Assembly (NCBI GenBank): GCA_019925105.1
Contig: JAHGAU010000028.1
Location: 310,001 to 374,000, forward strand
Source: Niebla homalea
Lineage: Eukaryota; Ascomycota; Lecanoromycetes; Lecanorales; Ramalinaceae
DNA length: 64,000 bases
Direction: 5' to 3'
In this document: piece by piece, positions 53,995 to 64,000 of the stretch
Numbering within the stretch: position 1 is the first letter of the stretch
How the letters are laid out: each line of letters opens with the position of its first letter
The notes under the pieces: model-generated
The model's database searches: none
Told to the model about the DNA's origin: nothing
Seen by the model: the letters and a program-made list of their open reading frames with translations, nothing else
Program-made: the position numbers and the translations under genes

Positions 53995-55357
53995 GTTTGT
54001 GTATGGAGTGCCAGGTATGGGAGGAAGGGGCTGGGCGGACCCGCCCAAGCCCGATGTAGTACCTAAGCGGTCGCTAGATGCTTGCGATCCTGATAGATTG
54101 AGAGAAGGTGTTTGTTTATTGGCGGCAGACGATGTTCGTCGCCGTCGTTGCGCCCCGGCGTTGGTTTGGGTGGAAGCTGGGGACGCCACTGTGATGTGAG
54201 CGATGCTGTTGCGAAGAAATGTCGCTCCTTCCACGTCGCAAGCTGGGATATCGTTGTTTTACTGGGGGTGGGCTGAATGGTGGAAGGCACACGGGAGGGA
54301 GGGCGGAATAGGGAGATCTCGGACGAAGGTCTTGCAGCTACGGTCTTATTGCTAGGAGTCGTAGCAAGAAGCGATCGCTCCTGTCACTATTAATTATTAT
54401 AGAATAATGATGGCTGCGCAGCCCAGATGAGGACGGAATGACCAGGCCCGTACTCTCGCCCAATGCGGTGGATTTCGCTTTTGAGAGGGGGGGGGAAGAG
54501 TCGATAAGTAGAAGCTGGATGACAGGAACGTCAATCACTTTTCGGAAGGGTGAAATTTGCCCACTAGATTCAGCACTGCCAAGACTCCACTGCAATCAAT
54601 CTTATCTGCGGTCTGGATGTCACCATCTTTCGCTTGGAACATTCTTGGCTTTTTTGAACATTCGAGACCTCGTCTTACAGAAGACTTGTATGCTTTGTAG
54701 GGTGCTCGTAGGATGTTGTAGAAGGTAAGCTTTTCTGATCTCGACCCTCTTCCACATTCCCATTCCATCCTGCCTTCATCGCGACGCTCCGATGCCCAAT
54801 CACCATTATTACAAGCGTGTTGAATGACTGGCGGTCTTGGCAACCTTCGCCGAAAACAGAAGACACTTCATACTTTCATGCAGGGCCGCCCTCCCCCACG
54901 CAAATTTCGATAGGAAGTGAAGAAGCTGCTCATATTGGCATTTCGATGAGCAAGGTGTAACGTACAACCACAAATTCTATCATCTATTGGGGTAAGGAAG
55001 TAGACGGCATTAAGGAAGACAGCCACCGTGACGTGAGGGTGTAAAAACCCCCGAGGAACACCTCATGCGCTTCCTTTGTGACTGGCAGTTGCTCCAATTG
55101 AGTTGGCTGCATCCCGTTCTCGTCAATATCATGCCATCGTTTAATCATCCATGCTGGCCTTCTTGAATGGTGTCTTTTCATGAGGCAACATCGACTGCAT
55201 CATCCTTCAAAGATTATGCTCCGTCGCACTGACAATCTGTGCGCCCCCAGAGACGCCCGAAATGTTAATGCTCATTTACGTCAGGCAAATTTGGTGACTT
55301 CCTTGGTTCACTCTCTGTCAATTGATTAGCGTGACTCATGCAATCACCTTGGGTCTC
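53995..55357. other. Promoter of the Mnn10-like gene and 3' region of the E2 gene
   Basis: About 1.36 kb. The first 240 bp keep an open frame continuous with the Mnn10-like gene but without an ATG, probably its leader. A G-run (GGGGGGGGG) lies at 54487-54495. No other gene is supported. Confidence 0.4.
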
Positions 55358-57066
55358 TCACTCCATGCTGCGTTGAACCGAGCGTCGTAATTGTCGATTG
55401 TATTGCTTCTTCTCGTCTGCACTCCCCCAGTACAGTTTGGAGGCATCCGGATTGACAAGGGTGCGAGGATCGTAGGGCGTCTCATTGTCTTCAATAGCAT
55501 CCACGATCGCTTCGATATGGAACTTGATCTCATCGACACGTCGAGGAAAATAGCACAGAACACCATCCTTGGAAATCCGGTGGTGGAAAAGCTTCGTTTC
55601 AAATGCCACCCGAGGAAGCTCATCCGGGAAGCGTTTGCTGAAGACCACCCGAACCTTGAACATCCCGCCCTCGAGATTGGTCATGGGGCGACCAAAGAAG
55701 ATGAGCTGCCAGACAAATGGGTTTTTGTCGACCAGGTCCATGTCGAGGGTGACCATATCATTGCGCTTATACGTCTCCTTGATCTGCTGGAATTGCCGTT
55801 CCATCATCGACGCGATCGTCGTGTCTTTGCGAACCTCCAGCGCGCCCTCGCGTGTCCAGTAGTCGGTTTCGCGCATCAGGACAGCTTTGATCAGTTCCAT
55901 GCGCCGCCTGAGCTCCGGGTAGTTGAACTTGCCAGGCATCGTGTTCCCACCACCTTCGAACGGCATGATGACAAAGTCTTGATCGGGCTTGCTGTGCTTC
56001 TCGCCGTCTGCAATGCTTGCCATGTAAGTGTCAAAGTACCAGAGGAAGCGGCGTTTACACAAGTCCTTGAACGGTTCATAGGGAGGAGCAACTGGCTCAA
56101 TGTCATACTCAGTTCGAACAACATTCTCATGCAGCTCTGGGAAGTCATCGACCGAGCCATCTGAATGGATGCCAAGGTAGTCTTCAAGGCGTTGAATGAC
56201 GGAAATGCGCAGAGTTTCATGCCGTATCTGCTGTAGGTCAGATGGCTATCCTTGTGGTGTGGTGGAATGCATCTCGCACCTTTGCAATGTAATGAGCCTG
56301 TTGCTTTTTGTCATCCTTGGAGTTTGCCGTCTCGAACCCCGGCTCATTCTCGTAGGGATTGGAGGACATGAGACTTTGGATGGAGATGAGGATTGACTCG
56401 AGTCCTTGAGCGGAAGACCATTCTTCGCCACGTTCTCCTCTCCAGGTCCTGCCTCTGATGTTAAGGGTCCAAATAAGGGAGTGGATGTGGACGGTGCGTA
56501 CCCCAGTATTGACCTATCGGATGTTAGCGGTTTGATGAGAGTAGTTTCATGATCTTACGTACAAGCAAACTTTGCCGGATGAATAGATGTTCGGATTGAA
56601 ACGACATCGTCCACCGTTGGTAGTCCTGGCTGCTACTGAAGGTGCCTTGCCCGGGTAGTCTACAAATTCATTCAGAAGTCTGAACATTCATTGCACCAGA
56701 CTAGCAGAGGGCTCTATACCATTGGGAAACTTTACGCTAAACTTCATGATCATATGAATCAGTAAGGGAGAATGTCCAGGTTGCGTCCCAACCAACCTCG
56801 AAGAAGCCAAATTCATAAGGCGTATCCGGCGGACCAACTACCAAAGCCCTCACGTTGCGTATGTCGCTGTCACGACATGTCGCGGTGATGGCTGAATGCG
56901 AGATAAGCAAGAAGCGTCGGATGAAGAGGCAGCTCAATGGTGGAACTTACACAAGTCCGTGTTCTTCTGAATGTCGTGGAGCTCCTAGCATCAATTAGAC
57001 TCTGAACGTCAACTGGGGTTCCCCTTGGCTCACACGTGAGATGCGAAGTATACTTTGATCCGACAT
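55358..57066 (-). CDS. Tandem-UBC-domain ubiquitin-conjugating enzyme (UBE2Z-like)
   Basis: Eight exons give 443 residues: 57066-57034, 56984-56951, 56891-56797, 56741-56720, 56659-56563, 56513-56502, 56448-56280 and 56227-55358. Exons 4 and 6 are only 22 and 12 nt; both are needed to restore FEFSVKFPNDYPG and KVCLSILGTWRGE, the core of a UBC fold. The first UBC domain (about 30-190) has FNPNIYSSGKVCLSILGTW, active cysteine C93, with NPN in place of HPN. A linker leads to a second UBC-like domain (about 295-430) with FKVRVVFSKRFPDELP and a candidate cysteine C379 (DGVLCYFP). UBE2Z-type E2s take ubiquitin or ubiquitin-like proteins; the partner here is unknown. The large C-terminal exon is firm; the 5' exons are inferred from consistent phases, motifs and branch sites. 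Confidence 0.85.
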
Positions 57067-58465
57067 GGCTGGGTTCGAAGTTTTGGAGGATTCCGCAAGA
57101 AGGAACGTAGAACTAAGTAGATACGAGAAAGAAGTCGTAGGGCAGCAAAGAGCTCTCGACGGCTCAGATTGGTAGCATATGACACGAAGTTGAAAGGGTG
57201 GCAGTGTTACGTTAACAAATATGTATTCAGGCTGAGGACTGGTCAAGCAGGCTGTGAGGCGCCCTGACACCCTGAGGCTTGCGCGACCTGAGTAGCGCGG
57301 CTCTGTTGCCTGACGACTGCAAGAGCCAATCAATCTTTGCGGGGAGCTGGCCTGCAGAAGGGCAGGTCTAGACGGGAGTGCTTTTTTTCAAAGAAAGTCT
57401 TGATACAGAGTAATCGGGCAACGGGCAACTGGCAACTGGCAAATGGCAACTGCTGGTCTGCTCTCCTCAAGCTTGTGAATTGCTGATACATGAGCGAAGC
57501 GCCAAGATCTGGCCTGCTCAGCCTTACCCGCCAGAGCCGCTAAAGTGATTCTAACGGCCATTGATTGAAGCTCGTATCCAGGGGCAATGGCCAACAGAAT
57601 CCAGATCGACAACGCGTTTTGGAGACTGGGACGAGTGGTAACAGACTGACTGCCTGTAGGTCATGGTGATGATGATATAAAACAAGGAATTCATAGATGC
57701 TAAATATACCCTGACAAGTCAAGCGCATACGGAATACCTCCTCGCTCCTCCACGCCCGCTGGCTCATCGCTGGCTCCACCCAGTAATAAGCCTAAATTGA
57801 CGCTAAAGGGCATTACCGCTTCTAGAGACATCCCTTCGATCATCTAACTGTTCCCCAAATTTCCGAATATCCATACCTCATCCATCGACTTTTGACGCTC
57901 CGACCCACTCACCGCCTCTTTGATCCCCTGCTGGTAGCTATAACGACTGGCTCCACATCCAGCACGCTCAGGGGCATTACCGGGAAAGCCTCGGTCGCGC
58001 GCTCATCTGGCTTGGCACACAGCTTTGATTGAAGGGGCCCTCGTGACTTGACCTGCGACGCCACGCGAGAGTGTGATCGTCTTATTTGCTGCTCCGATTG
58101 TAAACAGCATATTCAGCAAGACTCTCAGCATCAGCGCGCTGGCGCCATCTACGAGACTGTCTGGGTCATTGCGACCGAACAGGGGGGATCGACGTTTCAT
58201 ACACTCGTTCAGCACATAGCACATCAAGATATCAACGAAGCTGTTACCTATCGATTTATCATAAGCACCGTTGAAGCCTCGATCTCTTTTGAAGATAGCA
58301 CACCAAAGCGCTGTGCTACCCCTTCCATCAATGGACCAGGGTGTTCATTAGTGAAGCGCTTGGAACCTGAGTATTGGCACATTCGTCGAGGCGTTGTAAG
58401 GTTACGACCCTTGCCATATCATTCCGAATCATATATGCCCGTGCGCTCGAGGCGGAATACCAATC
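57067..58465. promoter_or_regulatory. Divergent promoter region (tandem E2 / LRG1)
   Basis: About 1.4 kb between divergent start codons. It holds a short GGCAACTGGCAACTGGCAA repeat near 57425-57443 and a TACGGAATA copy at 57728-57736. The frame 58048-58554 overlaps the LRG1 start in another frame and has no domain; I treat it as leader or promoter. Confidence 0.4.
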
Positions 58466-61400
58466 ATGAGCTCGTACGCGGAGCCACGTACTTCCAGCGA
58501 TCGAAATGTAAGAGACGGGAATCATCACTACCAGGGCGGCTACCCCCGCCATAATTATCAGCAACCGAACATTCCACCCAACGCAGCATATGCTGGTCCT
58601 CGCGCCAATGGCTTCGATGCCGTTGATGCCCCTCGTCAGCGCAACGGGTCCTCAGCTGGGGCTGCAAACCCCCCGAATGGAAACGCCCCCCCCCGAAGTG
58701 AGTCGCGTTCAGGACGAGATAGAAGCCAGACCCAGGATGTTACCATAAGAGAGAGATCTCAACCCAATTTACCGCCAGGGGGGAAAAGCGGTTCCAGGAT
58801 ATGTAAGAAGTGCGATCAGCCGCTCACAGGACAATTCGTGAGGGCGCTTGGGGGAACTTTTCATTTAGAATGCTTCCTCTGTCGTGTGAGTAGAACTCCT
58901 TAACAAGCGCGAAGTCGGTTACTAATACGAGGGCAGGACTGCGGTCAAGTGGTCGCGTCCAAATTCTTCCCGGTGGACGAGGAAGAAGGAGAGGGCCAAT
59001 ACCCTCTATGTGAGGTCGACTATTTCCGCCGGCTTGATCTTCTATGCTACGAATGCGGTGGCGCTCTTCGCGGTTCTTACATCACCGCTCTCGACCGCAA
59101 ATATCATATTGCACATTTCACCTGCTCGGTCTGCCCCACCGTCTTTGGTGCCCAGGACAGCTACTACGAACACGAGGGCAAGGTCTATTGCCATTACCAC
59201 TACTCTACCCAATATGCTCAACGGTGTAATGGCTGTCAAACGGCAATTCTGAAACAATTTGTCGAAATCTTTCGGAATGGTCAAAATCAGCATTGGCACC
59301 CCGAGTGTTACATGATCCACAAATTCTGGAATGTCCGCCTGGCTCCACAAGCCGCAGATCCTAATGCGTCACTAATGGACGAGAATGCATCCGCAGAGAC
59401 TCGAGATAGGGTTCGTGATGAGGAGGAGCAAATGGAAGCCAAGGTGTACCGGATATGGAGCGTGCTTTCCACCTTTGAGGAATCTTCTGCTGCGTGCATT
59501 TCGGACATGTTGCTCCACGTCAGTAATGGCGCCTATATGGAAAGTGTCATGGTGGCCAAAAAATTCATCTGGCACGTTGATATCCTCTTTGGTGCCACCG
59601 ATAGACTTGACTTTCGGATTATGTCCGAAGGACTCAAGCGTGAGTGGCCTTCTCTGTTGGAGTCTTCGCAGCTAATCTCCTCATCAGAATTGTCATATGG
59701 ACGAGAAGCGAAGCTACTGTGCAAGAAGATCGTGGCCTTTTTCACCCTCTTGTCCAAGTCACAAGAGACCGGTGTACGAAAACTCGGAGTCACGCAAGAG
59801 CTGCTTTCGTTGGTCACAGGGCTGGCGCATTACTTGAAGCTTTTGATTCGCATCAGTCTGCAGGGTGCATTGAAACTCGAACGAGAGCGACAGAGCCCGG
59901 AAGGCCTGAATCGCTTCCTCGATGACCTGCAAGATCTGAACTCGCTCCAGGACGCCAATCAGTCATTGAGCATGACCGCTGGCGTGGCAGAGCTCGCTCA
60001 AGACCAGTCCGATCTCTGCTATACGTGCAAAGAATCCGTCGACGAGGAATGCGTCAAGATGGATCAACAACGGTGGCACAAAAACCATCTTACATGTGAC
60101 TACTGCCAAAGCATTGTGGGAGAAGACCTCAACACTGCGCTATGGAGTGCCAGTGAGAAAATGGTTGTCTGTCAACGGTGTCACAGAGGGAGGCAACGAG
60201 CGCCCGATGCTGCTCCTGCATTCGAGCCCATCTCAAGGCTTCAACAATATGTTTATCTTTTGCGGGTGGCCCTCGCTCGCTTACTATCAGTTCTTCGGCA
60301 CGGTGGCGCGTTACCCCATACTTCTGATGATCCCAACTTGAAGACGTATGATTCGAACGATGGTCATCGCTTGAATCAGCGAGGGGAGTTAGATCCACCT
60401 CTCCTACGCTCAAGCTCGAGATCAAAGTCGTACGCCGGCACGGCATCCTCCCAAAATGACAATAATCCCTCAACATACGAGCAAACTGTAGGAGAAATGA
60501 AACGTCTACGATCGACTCGTATGGACACGCAGCTATCCACGAATCTCAAGACTGCACGAGCTTCACGCGTGCTAGACGGTCCAGAAGCGAGGACGACCAG
60601 ACCGGGGTCAGCAGGTGCAGATGGATCTGATCGGAGAACGAACGGCTTGCGCATCGAAGAAGACCAACACAACCGGCGCGATACCCTCTCGAATTTGACC
60701 TTCACCGGAAACGATGCGCTGACCTTGGACGACATACCAAGAATCGTCGCAGCGGAACAAGCCAAAGAACAGCGGCCAAATGCGTTCAAGCATGCTGGAC
60801 ACACCCTGGTTGGATCAGGTGGTCGGCAGCCCAAATTACTTTCGGCTCACCAGCGAAACGTATCGGGTGGTAACGACCTCGACTTGCCGGGGGGAGACAG
60901 CGTCCCTCAAAGAACTAAACGCTATTTCTCCGAGCTTTCTGCTTTGGAATACTTCATTGTTCGACACGTTGCCGTACTCTCCATGGAGCCTTTACTGGAG
61001 GGCAAGTATAGCTTGGAAGACCTGCTTGGCCTCATCGAAACGCGAAAGCCGACATTCTGGGGCAAATTCGGGAAGGCGTTTGCGAAGAATGACCGACAGG
61101 CCTTTGAGAGGAACGAGAGGCCAAAGGGGGGAAAGAAAAAGGGCGTGTTCGGCGTTCCTCTGGATGTACTGTGCGACCGAGATGGTGTTGAGTCAACCTT
61201 CGGGGTTGGGCCTGGTGCATTGAGGGTACCGGGGCTCATTGATGACGCCATCTCAGCGATGAGAGGCATGGATATGTCTGTGGAAGGGGTCTTCCGAAAG
61301 AACGGCAACATCAAAGGCCTGCGCGATCTCACCGAAAAGCTGGATGCGAAGCTTGAGGTAGATCTTGGGAGGGAGAATCCTGTCCAAGTGGCGGCTTTGC

Positions 61401-62385
61401 TCAAGAAGTTCCTGAGAGAGCTTCCTGATCCATTGATGACTTATAAGCTCTACCGACTTTTCATCACCTCCCAAAGTACGTAGACCCGAACAAGTGCACA
61501 CGCAAAGCTACTCAATGCTAACGTATGGTACTGCAGAATTGGCTGAAGAGGACAATAGGCAGCGAGTGCTTCACCTGACTTGCTGTCTCCTGCCGAAGAG
61601 TCATAGAGACTCGCTTGAGATCCTCTTCTCCTTCCTCGTCTGGGCTTCCTCCTTCTCCCAAGTTGACGAGGAGAGCGGCAGCAAGATGGACACCCACAAC
61701 CTTGCCACGGTCATTGCGCCCAACATTCTCAAGGAGAAGCCTACAGCAAATGTGAATATGGACGATAGCAGCTTCCTCGCCATAGAGGCTGTCAATTGCC
61801 TCATTGAGTTCAATGATCAGATGTGCGAAGTGAGTTTCTAGTCCTTTGCTAGCACATGAGATGACTGCTAATGGTCGTCCCCAGGTGCCCGAAGATTTAC
61901 AATCTATCCTCAATGACTCGTCACTATTCAACAAAAGTTCCGAACTCACCACCAAGGAAATCCTCCAGCGCTATGGGGAAACGGCCAAGGAAGCCGCCCG
62001 TCGCCCTGTCATCACCGAGCAAAATGCCGACTCCCCACCACCTCGATCGAGGGGAAGTAACAACGTGCCTCCTGCGGCCAAAGCTGCCGCTCCTGTCATC
62101 ACCCACGTCGATACCGACCCGTATCAATCTCCAGCATGGTCGCAAGACTCCTGGGTGCGCCACGTACAAGGGCAAATGCAAGAGGTGCCGACCTATCCCA
62201 CAACTTCAAACAACACGCCTCCACAGCAATTCGAATTTTCAAACCCCGCAAGCGCCTACCACAGGAGAGGCGGTAGCAGTGAGAGCCAAGCTAGTAATCG
62301 CTCCGCTGGAGGAGCGGCCCATGGCCGAGGACATTCTGGATGGGCCAAACCCGGCGCTGGACGACCGACTGGCGTGCAAGGTTGA
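58466..62385 (+). CDS. LRG1: LIM-domain Rho GTPase-activating protein (Lrg1-like)
   Basis: Exons 58466-58885, 58937-61475, 61537-61829 and 61885-62385 give 1250 residues. Residues 1-110 are disordered. LIM1 (about 112-165) starts CKKCDQPLTGQF and is split by intron 1 at FLCR-DCGQ. LIM2 (about 175-240) has CYECGGALRGSY and CNGCQTAIL. LIM3 (about 500-555) has CYTCKESVDEECV and CDYCQS. The RhoGAP domain (about 875-1084) begins FGVPLDVLCDRDG and has the arginine finger in EGVFRKNGN near 923. It is interrupted by intron 2 within ITSQ-KLAEED. A disordered Gly/Ser tail follows. Yeast Lrg1 switches off Rho1 in the wall-integrity pathway and 1,3-beta-glucan synthesis; in filamentous fungi such genes affect hyphal tip growth. 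Roles are inferred from family and domain order. Confidence 0.93.
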
Positions 62386-63944
62386 AGTTTGATGCTCTCT
62401 TGCAGCAGGTCTGAATCCCTCCATGAGGCCTGGCATGGGCACGTCATCCAAGGCTTCAAGCAGCTTCAGTATCGCGATATCCACTTCATCGCCTCAAGGT
62501 TAGGCAAGGTGCGCCACCAACGCGCCATTCGGTGATTTGATATCGCCCAAGCAAGCGTCATGATATGGCGCCTTATTCACGAACAAGATACCCACCATCC
62601 AAAACGGTAGAAGAAACAATCTGCCATAGCGGCGGACCATTGGACACCACGGGTTTCGATTGTCATGAACAGATCCATTCGCGGCATGGTATATCGGCGT
62701 TTTTCTCATATCCATGGCGGCGAGATACTGTTGTATTGCGGCAAGAGTCAAGTGTCTGAATACGTTTGGGCTTTAAGTGATTTCACATTAGATACATCAG
62801 TCCGTGGATGATGACACGTTATTCTGAGACCTCTCGAGAGCTGTGCAATTTTTTCCCTCTTCTGACTTGTTCCTATGCCTTGCCATGTTCCCCTTGCCAA
62901 TGCCACTCATCGCTCTCGGCATCCTCTCTCTGCTCTTGTCTCGTCGTGTTTGTTTCCCGATCGTTTCCTTTGGCACACCTGCTCTCTCTCTCCTTCTTCT
63001 TCTCCTTCTTCTCCTTCTTCTCCTTCTTCTCCTTCTTCTCCTTCTTCTCCTTCTTCTCCTTCTTCTCCTTCTTCTCCTTCTTCTCCTTCTTCTCCTTCTT
63101 CTCCTTCTTCTTCTTCTTCTCCTTCTTCTTCTTCTTCACGCCACCCTACGCCGTAACCCTCCCCCTTCCCTCTTCCCTCCCGCCCAACACCCCCGCCTTT
63201 ACCAGCCTCGTTCATCACCACCACCACCATCATCGTCAAACATCGCCACACCTTCCCCGCACTCACTCACCACACCTGACACAATTTAGCCCACAACCCC
63301 CTTGATTACAATTTTTCTCTCTTCTTTTTCTTCCACAGCTTCGTTGATCTGTGTCACGATAGACGGCTGTCATGTGTCTTCCCCACCAATATCTACTTAT
63401 ACAATTTTGATTGTCGAGTGGGTTTGTTACCAGCAATGGATCCTTGTTGATGGTGAAGGGATGGATGGGGGATGGATACGCAGGGGTATGTATGTATGTG
63501 TGTGGTGGGGTGGGGTCGTTGAAACTGGGGATGCTGTGTGTGTGTATGTGTGTTTTGGCAGGAGGCTATGTAACCCTGATGAGGAGAACGCTGCTGGGGG
63601 AAAAATAGGATGGAAGGAAGGGGGGGCGGTTTGGTGATGTGTTCGATGGGAGGGATGTACAAGTGGGTGGGAGACGTGGAAGCTGGATAATAGGGGGGGA
63701 AAGGGTATCTGGCAGGTAGGTGGAAGGGGCTAAGTTGGACCAAGAAGATTGAATCTCGAAGCTCTGGATAGGACGGAGGTGGTTTTTTGCGCTGGTGGAT
63801 TGATGATGGGGCGGTACCAGGTCATCTGAGAAGAGGAGGGTAATGATGATGGCATTGACAAGGAGTGAGCGGCTGAAGAGGAAGGGCTTTATTGCTGATT
63901 ATTAAATGTCGATAAGGCTCGATGTGCTCTAGTGTACAGGGTGA
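62386..63944. other. 3' region of LRG1 and 3' region of the right-edge gene
   Basis: About 1.56 kb. Apart from the polypyrimidine repeat it holds a TGTG-rich stretch near 63497-63550 and purine-rich strings near 63590-63710. Several frames are open through the repeat on both strands (62808-63305 and 62873-63266), but they are low-complexity products of the repeat. No gene is supported. Confidence 0.45.
62991..63137 (+). repeat. 9-bp tandem polypyrimidine repeat (CTCCTTCTT)n
   Basis: About 147 bp of pure C/T on the plus strand, made mostly of consecutive CTCCTTCTT units, with two short CTT expansions at the 3' end. All three frames are open, encoding runs of Leu, Ser/Pro or Phe/Ser. It lies about 600 bp beyond the LRG1 stop. 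Confidence 0.9.
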
Positions 63945-64000
63945 TCAGTCATCTGATGAATCGGTCTCTTCGCTTTCTTCATCGTCGTCGTCGTCATCTT
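63945..64000 (-). CDS. C-terminal end of an unidentified gene entering from the right
   Basis: Reading the minus strand from the right edge, a frame of 17 residues (DDDDDDEESEETDSSDD) ends with TGA at 63947-63945. Acidic Asp/Glu/Ser tails of this kind are common at the ends of fungal nuclear or chromatin proteins. Identity cannot be told from this fragment. The frame is short, so the coding call is moderate. Confidence 0.5.
   Translation of the reverse strand, partial: DDDDDDEESEETDSSDD

Noticed and set aside
53995..54234. 80-codon N-terminal extension of the Mnn10-like protein
   Set aside because: It has only a GTG start, and MSLSRSPSPRRGGGW at 53994 is a normal family start.
58048..58554. 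168-codon frame overlapping the LRG1 start
   Set aside because: It runs in another frame into the LRG1 coding region and has no recognisable domain.
62808..63305. Long Phe/Ser- and Leu-rich frames across the polypyrimidine repeat
   Set aside because: All frames are open because the repeat lacks A; the flanks show no coding character.

Overview
The window is ordinary nuclear DNA of a filamentous ascomycete (Pezizomycotina). The evidence is short spliceosomal introns of about 50 bp with GTRNGT donors and CTRAY branch sites, compact spacing of roughly 0.3-1.5 kb between genes on both strands, and a gene set typical of the group: a Rim15 kinase with a receiver domain, a kinesin-3, an Lrg1-type LIM-RhoGAP, an Ars2/SERRATE homologue, a GT34 mannosyltransferase and a GLEYA cell-wall protein. 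I cannot fix the class or order by reading alone. I saw no rRNA, tRNA, CRISPR array or intact transposon.

Layout, left to right: the 3' end of an unknown gene (1-293); RIM15 (1405-7387 +), convergent with a single-exon kinesin-3 (8314-13296 -); a stand-alone double dihydroneopterin-aldolase-type protein (14015-14922 +); a C12-family ubiquitin C-terminal hydrolase (15625-16434 +); a PXB/PX/DUF3818 protein related to yeast Ypr097w/Lec1 (16888-20041 +); and an uncharacterised 822-residue protein (20479-22947 +). About 1.3 kb with no convincing gene and a doubtful small ORF lead to a secreted GLEYA-domain wall protein with two different Ser/Thr repeat arrays (24992-28199 -). Then come Ars2/SERRATE (29107-31798 -), a TspO/MBR membrane protein (33039-33818 +), a threonine-aldolase gene with an apparent one-base frameshift (34186-35634 +), an uncharacterised 500-residue protein (35865-37379 -) and a secreted aldose 1-epimerase (38195-39659 +).

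A gene-poor stretch of about 4.3 kb precedes a class-B bHLH transcription factor (43917-45773 +). It is followed by a 1341-residue single-pass membrane protein (47224-51249 -), an Mnn10-type GT34 mannosyltransferase (52501-53994 -), a tandem-UBC E2 enzyme with 22-nt and 12-nt exons (55358-57066 -), LRG1 (58466-62385 +), a 9-bp polypyrimidine tandem repeat, and the acidic C-terminal tail of a gene entering from the right (63945-64000 -).

The genes do not form an operon or an obvious biosynthetic cluster. Several are linked by theme: wall and cell-surface biology (GLEYA protein, Mnn10, LRG1 acting on Rho1, the large membrane protein), polar transport (kinesin-3), nutrient and stress signalling (RIM15) and ubiquitin handling (UCH, tandem E2). 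I found no clear undescribed multi-gene system. The most useful leads are single-gene oddities: residue changes at expected catalytic or phospho-acceptor sites in RIM15 and the UCH, the threonine-aldolase frameshift, the E2 microexons, the repeat arrays of the wall protein that are open on both strands, the two orphan proteins, and a recurring intergenic TATTCCGTA motif.
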